Source: Platycnemis pennipes
Taxonomy: Eukaryota > Arthropoda > Insecta > Odonata > Platycnemididae
Direction: 5' to 3'
Length of the DNA: 64,000 nt
Assembly: GCA_933228895.1 (NCBI GenBank)
Contig: OW121855.1
Location: forward strand, 34,858,698 to 34,922,697
Within the stretch, counting starts at the first letter, position 1, and every line of letters begins with the position of its first letter. Under the pieces are notes generated by a model. It was given only the letters and a program-made list of their open reading frames with translations. It had not been told where the DNA came from and made no database searches. A program made the translations under genes and the position numbers. Shown piece after piece: positions 52,749 through 63,767 of the stretch.

Positions 52749-53599
52749 ACTCATTTTAGACGCCATTATACAAATCATTTACGAATGGAATTAGTTTGCA
52801 CAGTAAATATATTCAACTTCTAAGTGTTTACTGTCTCCCACAGTTAAATTTCATTACTTTCACTCCTAGAAGTTAATTTAGCAGACTAAAAACCTCACTC
52901 CTCAGTGAGTAGCAATCATTTCACCATCTAATGTAGAGATGAGAACGCATCATATATTCTTTATTGGTGTACTAGTTAGGTGTAAATGACCTTTGACTAG
53001 GTGTTCCCACAACCCCTATTTTTCGTAGGATGTCTTTTAGTTCCACATACTTCCTAACTCTCACCATTCAAGCCTAACTATAGCACTGCTGCTCCTGTAA
53101 AAACTTTTCCTCTCCTCCATCGGACATGGTTACCTAATATTCTTCCTCCTACCACATCCTTCACAACACTCTCACCCTTTATTACTCACTCCATTGACTC
53201 TCTCTGCCTTCTCCTAATTTCTGCAATTGACCTCCTCTCCTCCCTCCACCATCCCCAGCACGTCCTCTCTACTGACCATTTCCTTCTCCATTCTGATCCA
53301 TACCTATCTAAACCTCAAAAGTCCTGAGTCTATTTCTATCTTCTTTCCCTAAAATTTATTTTTAGATGCCAATATGACGATACTCCATATTAGGCTTTTC
53401 ATCTGCCTTTTCCTTAATTATGTACATACCTACTCAGCAACCCTGCCATTAGTTCCCTTCAACAAGTAAACAACCCTTCTACTATCACCATTGTTCTTCA
53501 TACATTCCCCTTTTCCTCCACAGCTCCTAATTTTAAACTTAATTTTGCCCTTTTTGCTCAGAAAAATCTCATTGCTTTAGATTTCTCGTGGTCTATCTG

Positions 53600-53899
53600 T
53601 AGACTTACCAAATCTTATAACCATGTAAACCTGGCTATTAAGTGCTATAATATGTTACCTAACACAGCCAACACTGTTGAAAATAAAGTGTTCCGTTCTG
53701 TCCTACAGAAATGGCTCATAGCTAATGCTCTGTACTCATTGGAGGAATACTTTGAGCTTGACTTTACTACTGTTTGATTTTAATTCTGTATTATTACTGT
53801 GTCTGTATCTCTGTATCTCTCATTTATAAATTTGTTTCTTTGACGACATCTAACACAATGTATATGTGCAATGGATGAATAAAGTTTATTATTATTATC
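53600..53899 (+). mobile_element. 3' end of a second non-LTR retrotransposon
   Basis: An uninterrupted 59-codon frame ends at TGA near 53,779 and reads RLTKSYNHVNLAIKCYNMLP through KWLIANALYSLEEYFELDF. This is the pattern (…YN.LP…, …K..L…YS.EEY…) of the C-terminus of arthropod Jockey/CR1-like LINE ORF2 proteins. About 120 bases of 3' UTR follow, with AATAAA at 53,878 and a (TTA)n tail at 53,886-53,899, the usual 3' end of such LINEs. It is 5'-truncated and lies antisense inside LINE copy A. Confidence 0.75.
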
Positions 53900-54116
53900 T
53901 TCATTCCATATCTTTCACACTGCTTTTGTAATGCATCTAGTGTTTTTGTAAGCCCTGTGCTGTCTTCCTGACTAGCTCTTGCTCATCCACAACCCTTACT
54001 GCCTTATTAACCATCGTCCAACACTTACTCCTGGGCAAAGGCCATCCTATGCCTCTCTCACAAATCCTTCGAATACATATGTAAAACAGTATCAGTATGA
54101 TAATAGAAAGCCCTAT

Positions 54117-54540
54117 CAGGGTCCATACCGGTCAGGGAAGTCATGGAAATGTCAGGGAAATTAGATTCTGGCAGGGAAAAATCCCAGAGGAGCAGAAAAA
54201 GATGAAAATCGCGGTTGAACGCACGGAGCGTTGCTACGCTCGAGCAGCGAGGTGCACATTTTGTTGCTGTCCTGGCTTGGTGGCATGTGGCAGTGCTGAC
54301 TTGGTGGCGGGCTCGGGATCTGGCTGCTTGGTCTGCTCGTCCATTGTTTTGTTTTTGAATTTTGACGGGAACATGTTACTTTCCTGGAATAATAAATTTT
54401 ATTTCACAATATACCTTGCTGCATTTTCCCATAAAATACCTTCATACGACTGCTTTGCCATTGATATAAAATCAGGAAAATGTAAAAAATTGGGACTGGA
54501 AATCAGGGAAATTGAAAATGGAAAGTTGGTATGAATCCTG
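54117..54540. mobile_element. 424-bp hAT-like non-autonomous element
   Basis: The ends are short inverted repeats, CAGGGTCCATACC and GGTATGAATCCTG (two mismatches). Subterminal copies of GTCAGGGAAA (54,131 and 54,151, and ATCAGGGAAA near the right end) are as found in many hAT-type MITEs. It splits LINE copy A. The flanks GCCCTAT and CCCCTCT are a plausible worn target duplication. The interior is GC-richer than its surroundings and gives a 145-codon plus-strand frame without known motifs. Confidence 0.6.
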
Positions 54541-55010
54541 CCCCTCTAACACATCTTTATTACCACCCCATCGAATGCTTAATCTATCACTTACAGGGTG
54601 AAGTATAAATACCAGATCATTCTCCTGTCTCCCCAATCTACTCATATATTCTGCAATATTTTCATTTTTTTCTTCCACATAACCCTGTCAAATGCTTTTC
54701 TGAAATCAACAAGACACACAAATACATCCCGATTATGTTTCTTTTTGCAAGTGTTCTCAATCTTGCAGTTACATTCAGAGGCACTCCTCCCTTACAAAAT
54801 CCAAAGCAATCTCACCTTAGGAATTCATGAGCTCTCTTTCATCCTTCTGTTGAAGATTCTAAGCATGACCTTTATTGTACGTTAGATTAAACGTATTTCC
54901 CTATAGTCTCTGTATTCCTTTGCATCCTATTTTTGAATACAGGTATTGGTACAGAAATCCTCTAGCCAAAATGGGGATTGATAATATCTTAACCAATATC
55001 ATGTCCCCGC

Positions 55011-56369
55011 AAAAAAAACCTCCTTTATGGTGGGTATACAGGGATGGTAGTACTCTCGTGAAGTGTAGTTACCAGCCCTTTAGCCACATTTGATAGTTCA
55101 TGGAGGGCAGAAGAGTGGTAATATAGTGCCCACTTGACTACTCCTACACTCCCTGGTCCTCTCTCAGCTACCTCTGCCCTACCCACCCTAGAGTGTAAGG
55201 GAGGTGTAGTGTTACACCTGCTGTACCCTTGCTTGATAATTGCTAGTTTACATGCCAAATATTCACTTTATGCACCCTGAAGGGTAAAGAGAGGGTAGGC
55301 ATACCTCCTATTTCTATATTTCCACCGCCTTCTCTCACTCAAATCCAAAGCAAGAGTATGAGAGTGGTAAAGTACCATTCACTCCGTGAGTTCATTAACC
55401 TATTCACATCCTCTCTCTGTCGAGATTTAAAGTGACCCCAAACACCATCGACTTTAAAGGTATTTAATGACAAATGTAGTTTCTGAATTGATGGATAGAA
55501 AACTTGCCAATGAAGCTGTCAGATAACAGCTGAAAACAAGTGCAGATGACTGACTATAAAGTTTAAAAATAAAATGTAAGATGGCAGCAGGATCAAAATA
55601 CAAGTAACACAATGCGTACCAGTACGCTTGTGGTGATTGAGGCGATCCAGCTCACGTACAACTTATTTTATTTATAATTTCTTGTACAAAATTGAGATTT
55701 CGTACTGAGTAAATGCCCCATTGCATCATTATTTCACAATTGTCTGTAAGCTTGTTTTATTTTCACTGCTTAGCAAATAGCTAAGTAACTGCATATTTTG
55801 TATGCAAGGAATTATATTTTGTACAGTTTTTTGCATTCTTGTTATCCTATGGAGAATTTCTGCACCAAATTGTAATGCATTAATTAGTTCAATTTGCAAA
55901 AGCTGGACCAGAATTTTCGTCATTTGAGATGTAAATAATTATCCTATAATTTTCACTGGACACATGTCCTTAACCTTACCCTATAGACAAGGATCCACAT
56001 AGTACTTATCAAGTGGAATAAGCTTGTGCTTCTTCTTATGCACTTTGAAAAATGAATTTAAAAAATTTGATAAAAGAGCTTTGGTATTTTATTAAAATTA
56101 TCTCCGTGCTATTCCTGACATAACTGAGAACGTTATATCACTATTCTGAAGTAAATATAGGTACTAGAAGATATTAATTGCAAGGCATACTGCTGTCCTA
56201 CCATTCCCCTATGCTTCACAGGCACCAGCGCTACCTTCTAGTACCCATGCCCTACACCTCGGAGAATGCATGGATGGGCGGTGGCTGCACTATACTGGAC
56301 CCCTACACTTGTATGTTTGAAATCACCATTCCATCCCTCTCTCCTGTAAGCTGTGGGTACCAATACCAT
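55011..56369. other. No recognised feature
   Basis: CpG-poor AT-rich sequence with two compositionally odd parts: pyrimidine/purine-rich 55,030-55,450 with short self-complementary words (CACCCTGAAGGGT at 55,275), and AT-rich 55,450-56,170. No coding motif. The region 56,170-56,370 may be further decayed LINE sequence. Confidence 0.4.
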
Positions 56370-56715
56370 CCACCTACAGCCAATCAATTTGTTTTCTTAC
56401 CCTTCCACCTACACTTTATTTTTGCCAGGGGTATGCCTGTCACTTTCCCACTTTCATTTCCAGCCATGCCTTATCTACCTCACTATGTAGTATACCAAGT
56501 CCAAGCTTACCTTTAACTACATCCTCTCCCTCTTCTGTTCCCAAGCTTGTAGATCTATTATGGCAACCATATTGTTCTCCCTAATATTCACTTCATCTTC
56601 GCTGTATCTCTTCTGATTCCTTGAGTAATATTCCTGTCCTGCCCCCGATGCATGTTACCATTTTTAGTTTCTTGATATCAGATAACATTGAGGAAAAGGC
56701 ACCTTTACTCAAATA
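56370..56715 (-). mobile_element. LINE fragment F (pre-RT region)
   Basis: It parallels 60,330-60,590 of copy B in order: CATTTCCAGCCATGCCTTATC, CTCACTATGTAGTATACC, TCTGATTCC..., CGATGCATG... and TTCTTGATATCAGATAACAT. No intact frame. Confidence 0.6.
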
Positions 56716-57200
56716 CACAAGTGTGGGCAATGGATGGAATATGAGTGGATGGTAGCCACAGATACATTAGGTAGGGAATTAGACCAGGCTGCCCACTATC
56801 ACTAGTGCATCTTTAGATATAGGTATTCTAAGAAAGTGGTGGCAGAGTAGTTGCATGGACTTAGTGCTGGTATAAAGATTGTAGGGAAGTTGACAATGTG
56901 AATACATTTTTCAGATGGCTGAGCTATCATCTGTATGTCATCCTGAGACCTATAAATGATACTAGATAAATTATACAATCAAAACAAAAATGATTAATGA
57001 AATTGTGAGGAGGCAGAGTTAGTAGATAGTATTGGTAGAACGTTCCACCACCATGGAGTGATTGTGATTTCAAGGACTTGATTGTAGGTAAAATATAGGG
57101 TAAGCAATAAGAAATAGTGTTGGGAAAATATTGCGTAAGGGGAAAGAAAATAAGAGGCAGCTTGGATGCAATGATGAGAGGTAAGAATTAAGTAGGCAGT
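56716..57200 (+). mobile_element. LINE fragment E (RT core to C-terminus)
   Basis: The opposite orientation to fragment F, which it abuts. It carries the decayed equivalent of the RT block I-R-Q-G-C-x-L-S-P (TTAGACCAGGCTGCCCACTA), then the AGIKI-GKL block, and, after a gap, the tail motif TTGGATGCAATGATGAGAGGT. Stops throughout. Confidence 0.55.
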
Positions 57201-57246
57201 TTTAAAGGTTAATTGTTATGTGAAAGACTGATCCACTTCAATCTTC

Positions 57247-57634
57247 TGTAAACTCTGGTTCGCCGGAGATCTACTGAGGGAACGCTAGGGAAGGTTTTAG
57301 GCAAGTAAAAGGTCACAATTCATACCAGTTGCTCATTTATTACCACAACGCCCGTTACATCTTCACTCGTCAAGATCTCAACAACTTCTGCCCCCTTTCA
57401 CCATGCTGTGTATTCCGCCGACTTGCAGTTCCCAGCTAGCTATGCCGGATGCAGGGGAGGAGGGGGGGGGGGGAAATGGGTGGGTAAGGGATCTAAGGTT
57501 CTCTTACTCTGGTAGAGGACAGGATGTGGGGCAGGTGGGCGGGGGATGGGTAACGAGGGACGGAGTGCCATCTCTCAAGCGTGAGAATGCAATGTAGCAG
57601 AAGCGAGGCAGGAAGCAAGCATGCACTATTTACA
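57247..57634 (-). mobile_element. Probable solo LTR (388 bp)
   Basis: The ends are TGTAAA and TTTACA, and CTTC flanks both sides (57,243-57,246 and 57,635-57,638), a 4-bp target duplication as in many Gypsy-group elements. On the minus strand AATAAA occurs at 57,341-57,336, about 90 bases before the 3' end, where a U3-R-U5 arrangement would place it. The block is GC-richer than its surroundings and contains a 12-base G run (57,462-57,473). No internal region or second LTR was seen. Confidence 0.55.
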
Positions 57635-58249
57635 CTTCCTAAATATGTGTAGATATTTGAAACGAACACTGCTAAAAGGAAAATATGTACTTATAGGATT
57701 TTTCCTAATGCATAGTAACAGCTAACATTGCACAGAAATTTGCAGTTAGGAATGATTGAAATGATATCTTGGGCACAATTATTTAATATATCCGGATTTA
57801 TTTATAAGTGTACCTATCCGTAATCAACTGAAAACTTAATTTTTCCATGCAGAATATAAAATATGCTACCAAGGTTTTGATGTTATGATATCATTACATA
57901 TTAGATATTTCAAAACTCAATGTAAAGACCACCATATTCTACAACGGCTGTTATTTAAGAAACTTCATTTAAAAAATGAAACGATAAAATCCAAATTTTT
58001 TAGAGAAGTATGAACTAACTAGCTAGAACTCAGAAAATAGGTTGAACATTCTAGGAATGATTGGAAGAGCAAGAAGCCTCTTTTAAGAATAAAAACACCG
58101 ATTCCAATTTTGCCAGACATCTAATGGATAATGACCACATTAGTGACTTTATTCCCAAAATATTATATTTTAACAAGAAGGAACCCACTGAATAAACTCC
58201 AAGAGCTTCTCTCCCTTCGCCTCCCTTTCCCCTACATCCCATCTACAAC

Positions 58250-58370
58250 CATGGTAATATAAAATCAAAAGGTATAGCACTGGCAAAAGAAGCTTTTACT
58301 CACAGATGTGAATGAATAACAGGGATATTGAGTAGGAAAGTGAAGGAAAGACTAGTAAAAATTCTAATAC
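58250..58370 (+). mobile_element. LINE fragment G
   Basis: It matches, in inverse orientation, the segment of copy B at about 59,300-59,400: GCTTTTACTC, GAATGAATAACAGGGATATT, GAGTAGGAAAGTGAAG and AAAGACTAGTAAAAA. Confidence 0.6.
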
Positions 58371-59440
58371 AGATAACACAAAATATTACAGATGACCCTA
58401 GTCAGCTTAGTGCCTAGATGGAAGAAAGAGGAGGTACTTTAGCTTGTTTATTAATTTTGGGCACCAGGTAAATATGGGCTGTTACCACCTAAGTCCGCAG
58501 GTCACTAAGGATGGAAGGAAAATAATTTAATCAAATCAGATCATTCCATCAAGTGAATAATCTCTCAAAATCCTTATAATTCTCAAAATTCTCCACTGCA
58601 TAAAAAATGCATCATATCCATTCAGGATTGACAATCCAACACTCTATTTATTTACCAACACCAGTTACCAAGCTAGTCGCTAAAGATAACATTCAGCCAA
58701 GGTCTTGGTAAAAATTTCTAAAATGCAACATAATCATATTACAGTATGGCAAGGAAACATGAACTTTTAGAAAGAAGATAAAAAGAGACTCATGGTATTT
58801 GAGATGTGGGTATGGAGAAGGATGGAGACAGTTATATGGGTCTAAAGGAGGATATTTACTTTTTTTATTTATTAGTTTTCTACCAGTGAAGGTAGGTCTA
58901 AATGGACATGTGATTCTTCCCACCCCCTAAATTTCACACGATGTCCCTCTTCAGCCCCTCATACCTTCTGCCTCTCATCATTCTGTCCAAGTTACCCGTT
59001 CTCCTCTCCCTCTTCCCTGCTTACCCAACATTCTTCCCTCAATCACTTCTTTCAAAATGCCATCCCCTTTTATTACCTTTTCCATCCATACCTTCTGCCT
59101 TCTCCTAATTTCATCTAACAAATTTCTTTCCTCTCCTTCCAATTCTAGCACTTCATTGTTCGTCTTCCTTTCGACCCACTTTAATTTCTCCATCCTCCTC
59201 CATACCCACATCTCAAAAGCTCTAAGTCTATTTTCATCTTCTTTTCACAATGCCCACGTTTCCACCCCATAGAGTGCAACGCTCAATATTGAACTTTTTA
59301 CTAGTCTTTTCTTCACTTCCCTACTCAATGTCCCTGTCATTAGTTCACGCCTACGAGTAAAAGCCTCTTTTTACAATGCAATTCTCCTTCTCACTTCAAT
59401 GCTGCTATACCCTTTTTCGTCCAACACACTACCTAGATAG

Positions 59441-60004
59441 CTAAATTGCTCTACCCGCTCTAGCTTCTGACCTCCTATTTTTATAGTTATACTGGCCCTT
59501 TTTGTTCTTGAAAATCTCATTACTTACTTTCGTTTTCTTCTGGTTTATCTTCATCCCGTATCTTTTGCACTGTCCCTGCAAGGCATCCATCATTTTTTGC
59601 AAGCCATGGGCTGACTGGCTGACTAGCGCTTGGTCATTCTCAAACCTCACTGATTTTATCAATTTCTCCCCGACCTTTACTCCAGCCTCCAGCTCATCCC
59701 AAGCCTCTCTCATCATTTCCTCCGAGTACATGTTGAAAAGTACCGGTGATAACAGGCATCCCTGCCTAATTCCCTTCCCTATTGTGGCCCAATCCGATTC
59801 TCCATTGGCTACTCTCACCTGCGCCTTCTGCGCCATGCATAAATTCCGGATCAGTCTCCTGTCTCTCCAGTCTATTCCTATCTTCCGCAATATTTCCATT
59901 GACTTGTCCCACCTCACCCTGTCGAACGCCTTATTGAAATCAACGAAGCATGTGAATATATCCTGATTATATTCTAGATTCCTTTCCATTAGTATTTTCA
60001 TCAC
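59441..60004 (-). pseudogene. Reverse transcriptase domain of LINE copy B
   Basis: 187 codons are open and cover RT blocks of a non-LTR element: CFVDFNKAFDRVRWDK (the F-x-D-x-x-K-A-F-D block with the first catalytic Asp), then GIDWRDRRLIRNLCMAQKAQ, and GKGIRQGCLLSPVLFNMYSE. The catalytic box, usually F-A-D-D, reads RFENDQALV here, so the first of the paired aspartates is Asn and activity should be lost. The RGCL/QGCL block and GMKINQKKTK thumb lead are in place. The frame is broken at both ends from the rest of ORF2, and it ends at a stop just after SEARAGRAI. The partner upstream frame is 60,253-60,768. Confidence 0.85.
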
Positions 60005-60252
60005 TGCAATTGCATCCTGAGTGGCCCTCCACTTCCAAAATCCAAACTGATCCTCGCCTACAAATTCGTTTGCTCCTCTTTTCCATTCTTCTGTTGATGA
60101 TTCTAAGCACTACCTTTGCCGCATGAGAAATGAAACTTATCGTTCTATAGTCTTCACATTATTTTGTCACCCTCTTTTTCGGCATAGGTATCAGCACGGT
60201 TTTTACAAAATCCTCCGGCCAAGCCCCCTCCTCGTATATTCTACTAACAAGT

Positions 60253-60768
60253 TCATAAAATCTGTCCATTTCCCCCTCTTCCAAGGTTTTTCAGAAGCTC
60301 AGCTGGAATGCTATCTATCCCCACCGCTTTTCCCACCTTCATTTCTCGCGATGCCTTCTCTATCTCACTATCCAGTATTCCGGGGCCCATGTCATCCTCA
60401 TCTACATTCTCTTCCTCTTCTATGTCCAAATTCCCAGGGCTATTTTCATTATCATACAGTTCCTCAACATATTCCCTTTGATGCTGGATCTCCTCTGATT
60501 CCATTGCTAAATTTCCCCTTCGATCTTTGATGCATGGGACAGTTTTCCATTTCTTGATGCCCGATAACATTCTAACCTTTGAGTACAGACTGCCTATTTC
60601 TCCATCTCTCTGGAGTCTCTCCATCTCCTCGAATTGCCAACTCCACCACTTTTCTCTTGCTCCCTTTGTTTCTCTCCTATGTCTGTTGTTTATCTCCTTA
60701 TAACACCTTTTGCCTAGCTCTGTGTTTACATTTCTCCATTTCCTTCTTTCCTCAATCCTTTCCATCAT
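60253..60768 (-). pseudogene. Connector between endonuclease and RT, LINE copy B
   Basis: 171 codons, rich in charged residues, typical of the linker ahead of RT in this LINE group. It has WRNVNTELGKRCYKEIN, then KKWKTVPCIKDRRGNLAMES and YVEELYDNEN, and near the end EIEKASREMKVGKAVGIDSI followed by PAELLKNLG (the K-A-x-G-x-D-x-I-P-A-E-L block that opens RT). A frameshift separates it from the RT core at 60,004. The 5' half of ORF2 (endonuclease) is missing here, but a copy of it is seen at 63,390-63,767. Confidence 0.8.
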
Positions 60769-60854
60769 TTTTGCTATTACTCATGGTTTCTTGATCCTTC
60801 TAGCATCTACTGTTCCAATTGTTTTCTCAGCTGCTTCTTTTATGCCCATCTGAA

Positions 60855-61085
60855 CCATGAAGTACCAGAGTTGATGGGAGGAGATTTTAAAGTGATTAAG
60901 GAAATGAAGAGACACTAAGTGTAGATGGAGAAGGTAATAAAGAGTGACAGTTTTTTGAAGGACGTGATTGAGGGAAGAATGTTAATAAGAAAGACATCGA
61001 ATGAAATATAGGGATATTCTGATTCCCGAATTTGTGGGAAGAATTAAATGTCCATTTAGTTCTGCCTTCACAGGTAAAAAAATAT
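60855..61085 (+). mobile_element. LINE fragment D, 3' end
   Basis: It carries AAGGTAATAAAGAGTGACAG, GGACGTGATTGAGGGAAGAA and AAATGTCCATTTAGTTCTGCC, then an A/T-rich tail, in the order of the family 3' end. It sits head to head with copy B. Confidence 0.65.
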
Positions 61086-61254
61086 TTATTATAATTATAT
61101 TAAATACTGCTTATAGAAAAGAATAATATTTTGTTCATTATGAAGAACAGCTTCCACAAAGTTTCTCCAGAGGCCATTCACTGTTTGAGTGTTTGATGAC
61201 ACTGTTGAATTTATCTGTAAAAGCCATTAATTAATGTGGGAGGTATAATGTAAA

Positions 61255-62715
61255 CAATTAATTGTTAATTTTATTATTCGAGGAAAAGGACGTATATGAA
61301 GATGAGCTGGGACGAGAAATAGTGGATAGTGTATGAGATAGAGAAGCATTGCTAGAAATGAAGGCAGGTAAAGCAGTGGAGATATGTAGTTAACATCCCA
61401 GCAAAACTTCTGAAGAACCCAGGAAGAGGTGAAAGTGGGAGATTTTATGTGCTTTTTCATAGAATGTACGAGGAGGGGAGCTTGGTCATAAGACTTTTTT
61501 AAAAAACATACTGATATGTATGTACTTATAATTAAAAAGCGAGTGACAAGGGGATGAGAAGACTTATAGAATGATAAGTTTGGTTTCTCAAAGGTAGTGC
61601 TTAGAATCATCAACAGACGAATGGAAAAGAGCAATCAAATTTCTAGGTGAGGATCAGTTTGGATTTTGGAAGGGGAGGGCCATTTAGGATGCAATTACAG
61701 TAATGAGAATACTAGTGGAAAGGAATTTAGAATATAGTCAGGATGTATTTTTCAGTTTGTTGATTTCAAATAGGCACTCAGAAGAGTGAGGCGGGAAAAG
61801 TTAATGGAAATATTGTAGAGGATAGAAGTAGATTAGAGAGGCAGGAGATTGATCCAGAATATATACATGGCACAGATGGCAAAGTGAGTGCAGCCGATTG
61901 GGCATATTTGGGAGTTGGGTTAGGCAGGGCTGCCCATTATCACCAGTATTTTTTTAACATATACTCAGAGCAAAAGGTAAGAGGGATGAGCTTCAGGCAG
62001 GAATAAAGATTGGGGGAAAATTGATGAAGTCAGTGAGGGATGACCAAGTGCTAGTCAATCAGTCAGCCCAAGGCTTACAAAAAATACTAGATGCATTATA
62101 AAGACATTGCAAACAATAGGGAATGAAGATAAATTGTAGGACAGCAAAAGTAGTGAGATTTTCAAGAACAAAATGGGTAAGGATAACCTTAAAATGAGGA
62201 GGTTCGACGCTAGAGTATGAGGAGCAATTCAGCTATCTAGTTAGTATGTTGGAGGAAATAAGGTAAAGCAGTACTGAATGCAGAAGGAGAATCGCATTGC
62301 CAAAGGAGGCTTTTACTTGTAGAGAAAGTAAAGAAAAGACAAGTGAAATGTCTTACATGGAGCGTGGCACTATATGGCACGAAAACATGGACTTAGACGA
62401 AAAGAGACTTAGGGATTGCAGGCCACTATGCTACCCAGGATCCCTAATTTGCATGGCAATTTGGCAATACAAATTAGGTGAAGGCAGAATATTTAGATGG
62501 AGAAGGCAAAAAAAGGTGAGGTCGTTTTGAAAGATGGGATTGAGGGAAGAATATTAGGTCAGCAGGGTGGAGGGAAGTGGAAGATCCCATCATTCTACGT
62601 TCATGTATACATGAGGTACCTATGAGAGGCTGAAGATCAATATTATGTGAAGGGGTCATGGGAAGAATTGAATATCCATTTAGACCTACTTTCATTGGTA
62701 GAAAACTGATTTTAA
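61255..62715 (+). mobile_element. Endonuclease/RT LINE, copy C (RT to 3' end)
   Basis: A plus-strand copy covering pre-RT (GAAATGAAGGCAGGTAAAGC), RT entry (EDQFGFWKGRAI block at about 61,645), VMRILVERNLEYSQDVF, the R-Q-G-C-P-L-S-P block near 61,920, and the C-terminal tail to the family 3' end CATTGGTAGAAAACTGATTT. Many stops and indels; no frame survives whole. It is opposite to copy B at a distance of only 400 bases. Confidence 0.75.
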
Positions 62716-62824
62716 AAAAGTTGTTCAAGCTTGAATAGTTAAACTTGGCCAGCATAACATGAAGGAACTTATAACACTTCTGCTTTCATGTTTGACTCTA
62801 GGTACTTACTGAAATGTTGTACTT

Positions 62825-62873
62825 ATGACTGGAATTCCTTCCATTTGGACTATGTGGAAGGAATTCCAGTCAT
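62825..62873. repeat. Perfect 19-bp inverted repeat, 11-base loop
   Basis: ATGACTGGAATTCCTTCCA at 62,825-62,843 and its exact complement at 62,855-62,873. It lies between LINE copies C and H. Confidence 0.9.
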
Positions 62874-63149
62874 TGTGTGTCATGGTGTGATTGGGGCTTG
62901 CATGTTTCCATGACCTCCTAAAGCTTCACTGGTGGGACTAATTAATGTTGCTCCTGGTCACCCATGCAAAATTGGTCGAAAGGTAAGAGCCTGATGAAAG
63001 GGAGTCCACCATACTCGCAGCTTCAGTTCCTCAGTGAGGTGGCTTTGGGAAGGTGTCTGACCCTAGCGGGGTGGCCTTTCAAGTGATCTTGTCATGCTAA
63101 AAATACTAGTCAGGTTGAGCCAGAAAATGAGAAACCACCTCAATTAATC

Positions 63150-63767
63150 TCTTAAGAACACAATGGACTTGAACAATAGAGATTTGAATCCGGGCAGGTG
63201 TGGGGCCTGGGTCCAAATGAGAGGGGTGGGTGTCATAACTGGCAGCAGGGGAAGCAAGGCCTCTGTGGTCATCATCTCACAAAATCCTTGCACAGAAAGA
63301 AAGACAGCATCAATGTCAGCAGCAACAGTGAAGAAGAAACCAGAGAGGAGAGAAACAATGCTCAAAATCGGGTTATGTAACACTAGGTTGATGTTAAGGG
63401 CAAGGAAACTAGAAAACATTAGCATGAAATGGAGAGGGGAAAGATCTATTTGTTGGGATTAAGCAAAGTAAGATGGAGAGACCAGGGGGACTTCTGGAGT
63501 GAAAGTTACAGGGTTATATACAGTGGAAAGGAAGAGAGCCAGCAGGGAGTAGCAGTTATATTGAATGCAACATCAGGGTAAGAAGTATTGAATGCGGAAC
63601 AGGTAAGGGATAGAATATTAGTTATTGAAATCAAAGCGATGCCAACAAATGTAGTTGTAGCACAGGCCTACAGGGGAACATTAAGAACAGGAAGTAGATG
63701 CAGTATATGACCAGTTAGAAGAAGTAATTGGGAAAGTTCAGGGCAGGTAGAACCTAATAGGTAGTTA
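63150..63767 (+). mobile_element. LINE fragment H, 5' part with endonuclease domain
   Basis: The 5' region and AP-endonuclease half of the same LINE type. After one early stop the frame gives LLGLSKVRWRDQGDFWSESY, RVIYSGKEESQQGVAVIL and, after another stop, VRDRILVIEIKAMPTNVVVA plus QAY. These are the E-x-R-W-x-x-x-G, Y-S-G-x-x-x-x-x-G-V-A-x-x-L and D-R-I-L-x-I blocks of the exonuclease-endonuclease-phosphatase fold. The second half of the endonuclease is cut off where a different sequence begins at about 63,768. Confidence 0.75.

Larger units (their letters stand above)
52960..55010 (-). mobile_element. Endonuclease/RT LINE, copy A, interrupted twice
   Basis: Plus-strand text at 52,960-53,599, 53,900-54,116 and 54,541-55,010 runs parallel, block by block, to the minus-strand LINE at 58,876-60,260. 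Examples are TCTGCCTTCTCCTAATTTC (53,203), AAAATCTCATTGCTTTAG (53,563), the GCATCTAGTGTTTTTGTAAG block and TCAAATGCTTTTCTGAAATC. It is heavily mutated with no long open frame. Two younger insertions split it: a LINE 3' end at 53,600-53,899 and a hAT-like element at 54,117-54,540. The homology resumes cleanly across both. Confidence 0.75.
58876..60850 (-). mobile_element. Endonuclease/RT LINE, copy B (longest)
   Basis: About 2 kb of the element, read right to left: the connector upstream of RT (60,768-60,253), the RT domain (60,004-59,441), the thumb/C-terminal tail (to about 58,978) and a 3' end with CACTGGTAGAAAACTAATAA. The endonuclease half is absent, as expected from 5' truncation. A plus-strand 3' end of the same family (60,855-61,085) abuts it. 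The type is the arthropod endonuclease-reverse transcriptase group (RTE-like or close to it); the clade was not tested. Confidence 0.85.

Noticed and set aside
54097..54534. 145-codon plus-strand frame
   Set aside because: It spans the hAT-like element nearly end to end and is explained by that insertion; no known domain.
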